Positions 16,193 to 23,597 of a stretch of 64,000 bases of DNA are shown in pieces. Below the pieces are notes generated by a model that saw only the letters and a list, made by a program, of their open reading frames with translations, searched no databases and was not told the DNA's origin. The translations under genes were made by a program, and so were the position numbers. Source of the stretch: CALODL01 sp942492115. Lineage in GTDB: Bacteria > Planctomycetota > Phycisphaerae > UBA1845 > CAIVHJ01. The stretch is from the NCBI GenBank assembly GCA_942492115.1, contig CALODL010000027.1:124001-188000 (forward strand), in the 5' to 3' direction. How positions within the stretch are numbered: the stretch's first letter is position 1; each line of letters starts with the position of its first letter.

Positions 16193-18934
16193 ATGACCCA
16201 CTGTCCCATTTGCGAGCGTGAGATCCCGGTCGACAGCCGGGTGTGTCCATATTGTACCGGCCGTGTGTTCGAGGACCCCTCGGCGGCGACCGTCACCCAA
16301 TCTCGCGCCACGGCTTCGAGCATGTCGGTGGCGTCGCCGGGCACGCTCGAAGGGGCCCGGTTCGCACCAGGCGCGATCGTGGCAGAACGCTACCGCATCG
16401 TCGGCCTCGTGGGTCGCGGTGGCATGGGCGAGGTCTACCGGGCCGAGGACCTCAAGCTGCGTCAAACCGTGGCACTGAAGTTCCTGCCAGATCAGTTTGG
16501 CACCGACCCTGCGCGCGTCGACCGCTTCATGCACGAGGTCCGCATTTCCCGAGAGGTGACACACCCGAATGTCTGTCGTGTGCACGACGTCTCCGAGGTC
16601 GGCGGCGTCCATTTCCTGAGTATGGAGTATGTCGACGGCGACGACCTGGCGTCGGTCTTGCGGCGCATGGGTCGACCTTCGGCGGACAAGGCTGCCGAGA
16701 TCGCTCGGCAAATGTGCATGGGGCTGGCCGCGGCGCACGACAAGGGCGTCCTGCATCGCGACTTCAAACCCCACAATGTCATGGTCGATAGTCAGGGGCA
16801 GGTCCGCGTGACCGACTTTGGCCTGGCCGGGTTTGCGGACCAGGTCACGGAAGACATCAAGTCGGGGACGCCGGCCTACATGGCGCCTGAGCAGCTCAGC
16901 GGGCGATCGGTCACCGAGCGGAGTGACCTTTATGCACTCGGAGCCGTGCTGTTCGAGCTGTACACCGGTCGTCGATGGCACGACGCGTTGCCTGCCGAAG
17001 AGCGTGGCGACGTGACGCGCATGCGCCAGGCCGTCGCCCGTGCATTCGCCAGCATATCGGATCTCGATGAAGTTTTACGAAGTATCGTGCAGAGCTGCCT
17101 GCATCCCGATCCGGCAGCACGCCCACCTTCTGCACTGGCCGTAGCGTCGACGCTGCCAGGCGGCGACGTGCTGGACTATGCTCTGGCGGTTGGCGAGACT
17201 CCGTCACCGGAGATGGTCGCCGCGGCAGGCGGCTCGGGCCACTTGCCCCTCAAGTTCGGCATTGCATTGCTCGCAGTGGTGGTCGGGGGGTTGGGCTTCA
17301 TGTCCTTCGCCGACCGCGCGGTCAAGACCGTTCCGTTCGCCGATCCCGAACTTCCGCGACAAGTCCTCGAGCATCGCGCGCGCCAGATTCTCGAGCGCTT
17401 CAGGTACGAGCCAGGTCAGGACCACGCAAGTCGTTTCGAACGCCGCTGGAGTCTGCTGCGGTTCATTGATCGCTACGATGATGCGCCGCAACGCTGGGAT
17501 TGCATCGCAGGAAGTTCCGACGTATTGCAGTTCTGGTATCGCGAAAGCCCCTATCCACTGGTGCCCAATAATCGCTGGGGCCGAGTGTGGCAAAGCGATC
17601 CCCCGCTGACCGCCGGCATGACACTCGTCAAGCTGAACTCGGATGGGGAACTCGTGCATTTTCAAGCTCAACCGGCAAACGTCGTGCCGCCGGTCGAGGA
17701 CGGCGCTGACGTCATCGTATCATCGTTCGATTGGGGCCCGGTGTTCGATGAGGCAGGGCTCGAGGAGAGCGCATTTTCCGCAGCGACACCCGAGTATGTT
17801 CCCCAGTCTGCATTCGATGAACAGGCCGCCTGGACCGGCCCGCACCCGCGGCTGGACTTTGCGACGATACGGCTGGAGGCCGCATCGTGGCGTGGGCACC
17901 TGGTCTGGGTACACCAAAGCCAGAAGTGGAAGATGTCTGGGCGCGAACAGGCCACACGGGCCGGTGTGTTTACCAGGATCAATCAGTATGCCACATCGGC
18001 CTTGCTTCTGGTAACGCTGGTCGGCGGCGTGTGGTTTGGCGGGCGCAATCTGTTGTTGCGGCGTGGCGATCCGGCGCGGGCGCTGCGACTGGCGCTGTTC
18101 TACCTGATGGCCAGTATGCTCGGCTGGGCTCTGCGCGCACACCATGTTCCGAAATTCTCTGCGGAAATGAGTAACTTTCAACTATCGCTGGCGTGGGCGT
18201 TGTGGCAGGCCGTGCTGACCGGACTCCTGTATTTGGCACTCGAGCCGACGGTGCGCGACAAGTGGCCGCAGAAACTCATCTCGTGGAATCGCTTGCTGTC
18301 GGGCTGGTTTACCGACCCGTTGATTGGCCGTGAAATCTTGATCGGCATCAGCGTGGCCATTGTGTACACCAGCGGGGAACGCCTGCACTATCTCATGGTG
18401 GGGTGGTTGGGGGCCGCGCCGCCCATTCCACTGGACAGCAGCCTCGATCTGTTACAGGGGACTGCGTCGGCGATAGCCGCGGTCGTGCTCCATCAAACCG
18501 AGGGGGTGCACATGGCCATGGTGGCCCTGTTCTTGCTGGTGTTGTTCGAGGTCGTATTTCGTAAACGCGCAGCGGCCCTCATTGCAGTGTTCGCCATCGC
18601 CATTCTGCGAATTCCATATGCTGTGAGCGACCTGCCTGCACTTGATTGGTGTTTCCGCGGGCTTTCCGCGGCCTTGATTCTGATCGTCATCTTCCGCAGT
18701 GGCCTGCTGGCCCTTTGTGTGACCATGTTCACGTTGACGCTGCTGAGTGCCAATGCCGTGTACCTCTATCCTGCACGGTGGTATTCTGGATCGAGCTATT
18801 TCCTCGTGAGTGTTCTGGTTGGGATGACGCTCTACGGCCTCATTATTGCATCGCGCTCGTCCAGGCGTGATTCTGGACACCAGGCGGTGCCCTGGCTATG
18901 GGCCGAATTCAGCTCACGAACATCGCCCACGTAG
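16193..18934 (+). CDS. Membrane Ser/Thr protein kinase with N-terminal zinc ribbon
   Basis: The 913-residue protein begins with a zinc ribbon (C4, C7, C18, C21). The Hanks-type kinase domain spans about residues 67-325, with all catalytic elements intact: glycine loop GRGGMGEVY, Lys96 in VALKF, HRDFKPHN, DFGLAG and APEQL. A first membrane helix lies near residue 355. An extracytoplasmic domain of about 250 residues (370-610) lacks a recognisable family. The C-terminal 300 residues hold roughly eight hydrophobic segments, some of the CPBP or acyltransferase size class, but no motif was identified. It is expected to sense an envelope signal and phosphorylate cytoplasmic targets. It stands as a single gene. 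Confidence 0.9.
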   Translation: MTHCPICEREIPVDSRVCPYCTGRVFEDPSAATVTQSRATASSMSVASPGTLEGARFAPGAIVAERYRIVGLVGRGGMGEVYRAEDLKLRQTVALKFLPDQFGTDPARVDRFMHEVRISREVTHPNVCRVHDVSEVGGVHFLSMEYVDGDDLASVLRRMGRPSADKAAEIARQMCMGLAAAHDKGVLHRDFKPHNVMVDSQGQVRVTDFGLAGFADQVTEDIKSGTPAYMAPEQLSGRSVTERSDLYALGAVLFELYTGRRWHDALPAEERGDVTRMRQAVARAFASISDLDEVLRSIVQSCLHPDPAARPPSALAVASTLPGGDVLDYALAVGETPSPEMVAAAGGSGHLPLKFGIALLAVVVGGLGFMSFADRAVKTVPFADPELPRQVLEHRARQILERFRYEPGQDHASRFERRWSLLRFIDRYDDAPQRWDCIAGSSDVLQFWYRESPYPLVPNNRWGRVWQSDPPLTAGMTLVKLNSDGELVHFQAQPANVVPPVEDGADVIVSSFDWGPVFDEAGLEESAFSAATPEYVPQSAFDEQAAWTGPHPRLDFATIRLEAASWRGHLVWVHQSQKWKMSGREQATRAGVFTRINQYATSALLLVTLVGGVWFGGRNLLLRRGDPARALRLALFYLMASMLGWALRAHHVPKFSAEMSNFQLSLAWALWQAVLTGLLYLALEPTVRDKWPQKLISWNRLLSGWFTDPLIGREILIGISVAIVYTSGERLHYLMVGWLGAAPPIPLDSSLDLLQGTASAIAAVVLHQTEGVHMAMVALFLLVLFEVVFRKRAAALIAVFAIAILRIPYAVSDLPALDWCFRGLSAALILIVIFRSGLLALCVTMFTLTLLSANAVYLYPARWYSGSSYFLVSVLVGMTLYGLIIASRSSRRDSGHQAVPWLWAEFSSRTSPT

Positions 18935-19160
18935 GTTGTGGGTACCAGGGTGGTGGAGTCGTGCCTGTGGCATTACCTCGTCCAGCGCCTCGAGCTCGAG
19001 TTGTCGTTTTCGGAGACCGGAGTCAGCCGCCGGTGGCCTTAAAGTGTTGTTGCTCAGGGCCCATTGCTCTCACTGTCTCCTCATGATCGATTTCATAGAG
19101 TGTGCGATCAACGGGTCAGACTCGGGAGTGTGAGAACATCTATCCAGAAAGGGAATTACC

Positions 19161-19559
19161 GTGAAGCTCGCCAGTACCACCATTAGCCTGTGTGCCGCGC
19201 TCGGCATCGTTGCGATTACACAAGCCACCGTAAAGCAGGCTGCCCCGTCGTCCAAGATGACAGAACGGGCCGTGAAGTTGACCAGTGCGCTCGAGGGTAA
19301 GGTCTTTTCGGTCAGTGCTGCTGTCGCGGCAGCGGAAAAGAACACTTCGGGTAAGGCGGTTTCTTCGCATGTCGAAATCGAACATGGCCAAGCCGTAGTG
19401 GAAGTCATGATTTTGAAGGCGGGTGACCCTCCACAGCTTCTCGAAGTCGAAGTCGCTGGTGATACGAACAAGATCATCGAGGTCGAGCCAGCCGATGATA
19501 GCGACGACGATGATGACGATGACGATGATGATGATGACGACGACGATGATGATGACTAG
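19161..19559 (+). CDS. Exported PepSY-domain protein with poly-aspartate tail
   Basis: The 132-residue product starts at a GTG preceded by AAAGGGAA. Residues 1-22 form a signal peptide. One PepSY-like unit follows (about 38-108), with the pattern KVFSVSAAVAAAEKNTSGKAVSSHVEIEHGQAVVEVMILKAG and a final strand leading to IIEVEPADDS. Residues 115-132 are 18 consecutive Asp codons (a GAY tract). PepSY proteins often accompany two-component systems and inhibit proteases or act as envelope sensors. This gene converges on a histidine-kinase/regulator pair, the usual context. The Asp tail should bind divalent cations. A CTCATG hexamer at 19080-19085 recurs in the direct repeat upstream of the response-regulator gene. 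Confidence 0.7.
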   Translation: MKLASTTISLCAALGIVAITQATVKQAAPSSKMTERAVKLTSALEGKVFSVSAAVAAAEKNTSGKAVSSHVEIEHGQAVVEVMILKAGDPPQLLEVEVAGDTNKIIEVEPADDSDDDDDDDDDDDDDDDDDD

Positions 19560-19591
19560 CGGGATCCATCACGCGGGTACCGGCGCGAGAT

Positions 19592-19607
19592 CCGTTCTTT
19601 CGAACGG
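19592..19607. terminator. Short hairpin between convergent PepSY and kinase genes
   Basis: CCGTTC-TTTC-GAACGG forms a 6-bp stem with a TTTC loop, midway between the stop codons of the two convergent genes. It may insulate them; no T-run follows on either strand. Confidence 0.35.
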
Positions 19608-19609
19608 GC

Positions 19610-21025
19610 TCACGCCGTGCCCGATGCGTGCAGATTCACGAGTACTCTGAATTCACCTGCCGGCGTCGAATCTGCAACGACCTGTCCTCCCAAGCGCTCC
19701 ACGATCATCCGGCAGAGCGGCAACCCCAGCCCACACCGTCCGCCATCTTGTTGCCGTGCACGGTCTCCGCGCCAGAATCTCTCGAATACACGGTGAACAT
19801 CTTTCGTGGCGACGTGGCTTCCGGTATTCGAGATACAAATCGTCGCTGAACCATTGTTGTTGGCGCTTGCAATCGCGATGTGCCCCGCGTGATTGGTGTA
19901 GTGTACTGCGTTGTCGAACAAGTTCTTGAGGACCAGGCCGAGTTGATGTTGATCGGTATTGAGCACGATATTGGGCACCACCTCCCAGCTGATCTGAAGT
20001 CGTCGATCGTCCGCCGTGCCTTTGTACGGTGCCCAGCTGCGCCGGATCAAAGTGTCGAGGTCGACTGGCTCCCTTGTACATGGTTCTTGTTGCGCGTCCA
20101 GGCGGGCCAGCGCCAGGATGTTGTCTACGATGAGCTGTGTTTGCAGGCAGATCGCGTGGCAGTCCTCGAGGGCCTTACGATATTCTGCGCTGTTGCGGTC
20201 CTGTGCGACGGCGACTTCCAGAATACTCCGTAAGCCCGCAAGCGGCGTGCGCAGTTCATGGGCGACACTGGCGGTCATTGCTTTCTCGCGCACGAGCACC
20301 GCGGCCAAGCGGTCCAGCAAACCATTGAGTTGGGCTGCAATGGGCCGGAGTTCGAGTGGGAGTGTGTGGGGAGCAATTCGCTCCGTCAAGCGGTGCTCAT
20401 CGATGTCATGGATTCGTTCGGCCAATTGGCGCGCAGGACGCAGTCCGACGTGGACCAGCCACGCAAGGATAATGACCGATAGTACGACCGCTGTACTTCC
20501 CACGAGGAGTAAGGTGATGCGCAGTTGCCCCAGGGCGGCGTTGACCCCCTCGGTACCACGAGCCAGGCCAAGAACCACGCGGCGCACGGGTGTGGTCGTT
20601 TCGGTTTCTGAATCGATGCGCGGTGTGAAGCGCAACCACACACACCGGCCCGGTCGATCGTCAGGCAGTGCACAGGGGCGCAATGTCAAGTCGTCGGCAA
20701 CGGAGGCCCACGGCATGTCGCTGGTTCCGAGCGAAGGTGAGCGGTGCAGTACGCTGCCGTCCTCGAGCCACACCTGAAAATAGTCAGGATGGTCCGCGCG
20801 CCGAAATGAACTGAGGTCGGCCTCTTCGAACTCGAGATCGATGTGGTTGCCTTCCTGCTCGATAAGATCTGCGAGGGTTCGCGCCTGCGCTTGAAGAGCG
20901 CTGTCGAATTCTCGAACCAGTGTGCTGTGCATCAAGAAGTAGAGTGCAACGCCAGCGCCCATCAGGATGACAGCGAAACCACAGGCGGTACCGACGAGCA
21001 GGCGCCTGCGTAACGAGCACGTCAT
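19610..21025 (-). CDS. Two-component sensor histidine kinase (QseC/EnvZ-like class)
   Basis: The 471-residue protein has a membrane helix at about 10-32, a periplasmic domain of about 135 residues, and a second helix at about 169-193. A HAMP region follows. The HisKA box is SVAHELRTPLAGLRS with His256. The ATPase domain shows the N-box (LKNLFDNAVHYTNHAG, about 366-381), a F-box-like FERFWRGDRA and a G2 box GRCGLGLPL (429-437). All catalytic elements appear intact. It overlaps the response-regulator gene by four bases, so the two are co-translated. The periplasmic domain would sense the signal; the convergent PepSY protein is the obvious candidate partner or target. Confidence 0.92.
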   Translation of the reverse strand: MTCSLRRRLLVGTACGFAVILMGAGVALYFLMHSTLVREFDSALQAQARTLADLIEQEGNHIDLEFEEADLSSFRRADHPDYFQVWLEDGSVLHRSPSLGTSDMPWASVADDLTLRPCALPDDRPGRCVWLRFTPRIDSETETTTPVRRVVLGLARGTEGVNAALGQLRITLLLVGSTAVVLSVIILAWLVHVGLRPARQLAERIHDIDEHRLTERIAPHTLPLELRPIAAQLNGLLDRLAAVLVREKAMTASVAHELRTPLAGLRSILEVAVAQDRNSAEYRKALEDCHAICLQTQLIVDNILALARLDAQQEPCTREPVDLDTLIRRSWAPYKGTADDRRLQISWEVVPNIVLNTDQHQLGLVLKNLFDNAVHYTNHAGHIAIASANNNGSATICISNTGSHVATKDVHRVFERFWRGDRARQQDGGRCGLGLPLCRMIVERLGGQVVADSTPAGEFRVLVNLHASGTA

Positions 21026-21696
21026 GGCGCGGCCCCCAGGACGTAACCGTGGCCGCGCCGAGTATGGATCAGCTTGGGCAAATCCGGACGTTCGATCTTT
21101 TTGCGGAGGTAACCAATGTATACGTCGACTACGTTGCTGTCGGCATCGTCATGAAATTCGTACAGGTGTTCCCATACATCGGTGCGGCTTACGACCTCGC
21201 CGTGGCGCAAAGCCAGAAATTCAAGCAACGCGTACTCGCGTGGTGTCAACTCGATCGTACATCCCGATCGCACGGCCGTTCGCGTGGCGGTGTTGATCTC
21301 AAGGTCGTCGACCTGCACAAGTGGGTTAGGTTTGTCATAGTGACGCCGAGCAAGAGCTTTGACTCGGGCCAGAAGTTCTTCGAAAGCAAAAGGCTTGGTC
21401 AGGTAATCGTCGGCACCAAGATCGAGCCCGGAAACACGGTCCGCGACAGTGTCGCGGGCGGTCAGTAGCAGCACAGGCGTATGGCTGCCGTTCGCGCGGA
21501 GTCTCTTGAGCAATGACAAGCCGTCAAGACCTGGCAGCATGACGTCAAGAACGATGACGTCATAGTCATTCGACGTGGCATACCACAGGCCTTCGCGACC
21601 ATCACACGAAGTGTCCACCGCGAGGCCGGCCTCGCGCAATCCCTGCCCCAGGGAATTCAACAGTGGCTCGTAATCTTCGACGATTAGTACACGCAT
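21022..21696 (-). CDS. OmpR/PhoB-family response regulator
   Basis: The 224-residue protein has a receiver domain with acidic residues (EDY at 7-9), phosphoacceptor Asp51 in VIVLDVMLPGLDG, Thr79 in LLTA and Lys101 in YLTKPF. A winged-helix DNA-binding domain follows (about 125-220), with ELTPREYALLEFLALRHGEVVSRTDVWEHLYEF and RRGHGYVLG. Its stop codon overlaps the start of the kinase gene. An 11-bp-periodic direct repeat upstream of its start (21752-21770) fits binding by an OmpR-family dimer and suggests autoregulation. Confidence 0.94.
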   Translation of the reverse strand: MRVLIVEDYEPLLNSLGQGLREAGLAVDTSCDGREGLWYATSNDYDVIVLDVMLPGLDGLSLLKRLRANGSHTPVLLLTARDTVADRVSGLDLGADDYLTKPFAFEELLARVKALARRHYDKPNPLVQVDDLEINTATRTAVRSGCTIELTPREYALLEFLALRHGEVVSRTDVWEHLYEFHDDADSNVVDVYIGYLRKKIERPDLPKLIHTRRGHGYVLGAAP

Positions 21697-21751
21697 GCGG
21701 GTGTCATTGTATCGAGCGCAGATGGCATCAATCCAGTAGTAGTGTTCGAAT

Positions 21752-21770
21752 CATGAGAGAACCATGAGAG
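21752..21770 (-). promoter_or_regulatory. Direct repeat, probable response-regulator binding site
   Basis: CATGAGAG-AAC-CATGAGAG gives two identical octamers 11 bp apart, about 55 bases before the response-regulator start. OmpR/PhoB-type regulators bind head-to-tail direct repeats with 11-bp periodicity. The sequence 21771-22123 beyond it holds no supported gene; overlapping ORFs on both strands there look like noise. Confidence 0.5.
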
Positions 21771-22123
21771 CGTATGTCGCCCACAACTGTTCTCATCGAG
21801 CCTTTATCTTGCAGCCGTATGCTCGTTTGTAACTCCCACTGGCCAGCGGGGTCGCCTGGACTCGAACACAAGGGAGGGCCGCTGGTGCAACGCCTGGTTG
21901 CACAACACGACAAGGCGAGGCAGAAGGCTTGGATACTGTACAACGCCATCCAGACGCGGGATGTCTCGTTACTGGATCTCGATGCCAATGAGCACAAGTC
22001 CTATGCGCGTGGCATTGGGTGAGGTCCTATCCGCGCCAGCCGACGGAGCGAGCGCGTCGAACTGATCGAAGTGTTCGTGTCGTGATGGTTCCTGTCGCAC
22101 GCGATAATTATTTTCGAAACTGC

Positions 22124-22151
22124 TTGACGACCCGCAAATGCGCTTTATATT
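22124..22151 (+). promoter_or_regulatory. Strong sigma-70-type promoter
   Basis: TTGACG and TATATT are separated by 16 bases in a locally AT-rich stretch. Both hexamers are close to consensus, which is rare in this GC-rich window. Transcription would start near 22158 and run into a hairpin-rich, gene-poor region ending in an intrinsic terminator. Confidence 0.6.
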
Positions 22152-22156
22152 TCCTA

Positions 22157-22468
22157 TGACACTCCTGCATGCAAATTCCTTCTTCATCATCGCGACGGTC
22201 GTGACGATGATCATGATGCAGGACGCGAGGATCTGAGTTCAATGAGTTACCCGCTGGTCAACATAGCCAACATATTTAGGCCGACATGGATTACAGATCC
22301 ATGTGCGGGCACCGCATCATTCGTCATGAAGAATGAGCGGTACGGCCGCATTGCGCTGATGTGCATGGCCGGAAATGGCACGGCACACGGTCCGCCTCCA
22401 GGGTAACGACGATGACAATATTCGTTCCAAAGCCCTGAAGGCCTAGTGCTTTCAGGGCTTTTTTTGTT
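22157..22468 (+). ncRNA. Candidate structured RNA upstream of the tRNA array
   Basis: Between a near-consensus promoter and an intrinsic terminator are three strong helices. TCCTGCAT (22163-22170) pairs with ATGCAGGA (22216-22223), enclosing an inner ATCATCG/CGATGAT helix. ACATGGAT pairs with ATCCATGT around a 5-base loop (22284-22304). ACCGC-A-TCATTC pairs with GAATGAGCGGT (about 22311-22341). It does not match tmRNA, RNase P or SRP RNA signatures I know. Two small ORFs overlap it, of 26 codons from 22157 and 54 codons from 22241, so a small-protein mRNA is the alternative. It could also be a leader of the tRNA operon, with the terminator as attenuator. Confidence 0.4.
22429..22468 (+). terminator. 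Intrinsic terminator before the tRNA array
   Basis: AAAGCCCTGAA pairs perfectly with TTCAGGGCTTT around an 11-base loop, and the stem runs into seven consecutive T. This is the best Rho-independent terminator in the window. It ends the candidate RNA transcript about 205 bases before the first tRNA. Confidence 0.88.
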
Positions 22469-22673
22469 GTTTGATGCTGTTTAGTTGTTGGCCAAACGAT
22501 GCCGTGAGGCACGCACGGAGAACGTGCGCGCAGTGAAAGGAGGTGATCTCTGATTTGAGGGACAGTCAGTAGCGCATGCCGGGCGGTAGCAGGCGTCCTT
22601 GTTCGATCGTGACCCCACGTCGAGCAGAAGCCGCGTGTTTCAGGAGTGGTGCACACGGCTCCTACTTTATTCA

Positions 22674-22744
22674 GCGCTCGTAGCTCAACGGTAGAGCACG
22701 CCTCTGATAAGGGCGTCGTAGTGGTTCGATTCCATTCGAGCGCA
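22674..22744 (+). tRNA. tRNA-Ile (GAT)
   Basis: A complete cloverleaf: acceptor GCGCTCG/CGAGCGC, D-arm GCTC...GAGC, anticodon loop CTGATAA (anticodon GAT, reads AUC/AUU), T-arm with loop TTCGATT, discriminator A. CCA is not encoded. First of three tandem tRNAs with near-identical acceptor stems whose anticodons differ only at position 34. Confidence 0.93.
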
Positions 22745-22757
22745 GTGCTTGGAGTGT

Positions 22758-22828
22758 GCGCTTGTAGCTTAGTGGTAGAGCGGGTCTTTCATAAGGACTG
22801 GTCGGTGGTTCGATTCCATCCAAGCGCA
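22758..22828 (+). tRNA. tRNA with CAT anticodon (elongator Met or lysidine-modified Ile2)
   Basis: Acceptor GCGCTTG/CAAGCGC, D-arm GCTT...GAGC, anticodon loop TTCATAA, T-loop TTCGATT, discriminator A, no CCA. It lacks the 1-72 mismatch and the GC-rich anticodon stem of initiator tRNA. Its acceptor stem nearly matches the flanking Ile tRNAs, so an Ile2 identity (C34 modified by TilS to read AUA) is possible. The spacer after it (22829-22977) has no gene but holds two hairpins, GCAGGGC/GCCCTGC and TGCGG/CCGCA. Confidence 0.88.
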
Positions 22829-22977
22829 AGTGATCGAAGGCGTTCTACGCGGCCAAGTGCTTCTTGGCAGCAGGGCACAGCCCTGCACGATTCCCGTGTG
22901 AAGTGCGGAACAGGTTGCTGTCCGCAGTCAATCGCACAAGAAAAGGGCCCTCGAGCAAGCGACATGCCGAGTAGGCA

Positions 22978-23049
22978 GCGCCCGTAGCTCAAAGGTCAGA
23001 GCGCGCCCCTTATAAGGGCGTGATGGCGGTTCGATTCCTCCCGGGCGTA
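22978..23049 (+). tRNA. tRNA-Ile (TAT), unusual anticodon
   Basis: Acceptor GCGCCCG/CGGGCGT (G1-T72 wobble), D-arm GCTC...GAGC, perfect anticodon stem CGCCC/GGGCG with loop CTTATAA, giving anticodon TAT. The T-arm GGCGG/CCTCC has one C-T mismatch at 51-63 and loop TTCGATT. No CCA. Most bacteria read AUA with lysidine-modified CAU tRNA, so an encoded UAU tRNA is uncommon. The wobble and mismatch leave open slight degeneration. Confidence 0.82.
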
Positions 23050-23056
23050 ATGCGTA

Positions 23057-23129
23057 TGACAAGTAGCTCAAGTGGTAGAGCGTCGGCCTGTTAATCCGAT
23101 GGTTGGGGGTTCGAGTCCCTCCTTGTCAG
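23057..23129 (+). tRNA. tRNA-Asn (GTT)
   Basis: Acceptor TGACAAG/CTTGTCA, D-arm GCTC...GAGC, anticodon loop CTGTTAA (GTT) with the common weak 31-39 pair, T-arm GGGGG-type stem with loop TTCGAGT, discriminator G as expected for Asn. No encoded CCA. It starts seven bases after the previous tRNA, so they are likely processed from one transcript. Confidence 0.93.
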
Positions 23130-23190
23130 TCGTATGTCCATCGCGTGCCGACTTAGCGTCCGCGTCACGAGATTGGAGTGAACTGTCTGT

Positions 23191-23261
23191 GTCGCCGTGG
23201 TGTAACGGTAACATGCCAGGCTTCCAACCTGGCGATGTGGGTTCGATTCCCACTGGCGACT
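23191..23261 (+). tRNA. tRNA-Gly (TCC)
   Basis: Acceptor GTCGCCG/TGGCGAC, D-arm GTGT...ACAT, anticodon stem CCAGG/CCTGG with loop CTTCCAA (TCC), T-arm GTGGG/CCCAC with loop TTCGATT, discriminator T. No CCA. The acceptor begins GTCGCCG rather than the usual GCGGG run. The following spacer contains a perfect CCCTGCG/CGCAGGG hairpin. Confidence 0.92.
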
Positions 23262-23312
23262 GTCTGTGTACCCTGCGGCGTCATCGTGATCGGGTGGGTC
23301 GCAGGGACCTGT

Positions 23313-23384
23313 ACTGACGTGGCCCAATGAGAGGGCAGCCGTCCTGTAAACAGCCGGGTGTGGGTATGATTCCCGCCGTCAGCG
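23313..23384 (+). tRNA. Degenerate or divergent tRNA-Thr (TGT)
   Basis: The cloverleaf is recognisable: acceptor ACTGACG/CGTCAGC with an A-C mismatch at 1-72, D-stem GCCC/GGGC, anticodon loop CCTGTAA (TGT) on a stem with a C-A mismatch at 29-41, and T-stem GTGGG/CCCGC. The T-loop reads TATGATT, lacking T55 and C56, and the D-loop AATGAGA lacks the GG dinucleotide. The elbow contacts between D- and T-loops are therefore lost on both sides. It is either a decaying tRNA pseudogene or an unusual tRNA. Confidence 0.6.
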
Positions 23385-23457
23385 TTACGGGATGATTCCG
23401 GATCTGTTGTGTCGCGTAAGTTGCAAATGGTGAGCGTAGCTCATGGCTGAGCGAACT

Positions 23458-23529
23458 GGGGCCGTAGCTCAACGGGAGAGCACCTGTGTTGCAAGCAGGC
23501 ACATGTGGGTTCGAATCCCACCGGTTCCA
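23458..23529 (+). tRNA. tRNA-Ala (TGC)
   Basis: Acceptor GGGGCCG/CGGTTCC with two G-T wobbles, D-arm GCTC...GAGC, anticodon stem CCTGT/GCAGG with loop GTTGCAA (TGC), T-arm GTGGG/CCCAC with loop TTCGAAT, discriminator A. No CCA. No G3-U70-type pair can be checked with certainty beyond the visible G3-T70 wobble, which is the expected Ala identity element. A D-arm-like fragment lies just before it (23430-23455). Confidence 0.93.
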
Positions 23530-23597
23530 TCAGGTAACCAGCAGGTTGCAGGGCCTAAGTGCCGCGTTGATAAGAGTCCTATCCAACGAGGCATTAG

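Noticed and set aside
21774..22022. 82-codon plus-strand ORF in the gap after the response regulator
   Set aside because: No ribosome-binding site, no domain-like sequence, and an equally long open frame exists on the other strand.
22284..22468. T-box riboswitch before the tRNA array
   Set aside because: ACCGC and a terminator are present, but the AGGGTGGNACCGCG core and specifier loop are not convincing, the downstream genes are tRNAs rather than a synthetase or transporter, and T-boxes are not known to me in planctomycetes.
23430..23455. Possible extra tRNA before tRNA-Ala
   Set aside because: Only a TAGCTCA...TGAGC D-arm-like hairpin is present; there is no anticodon or T-arm before tRNA-Ala begins. 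It may be a 5' remnant.
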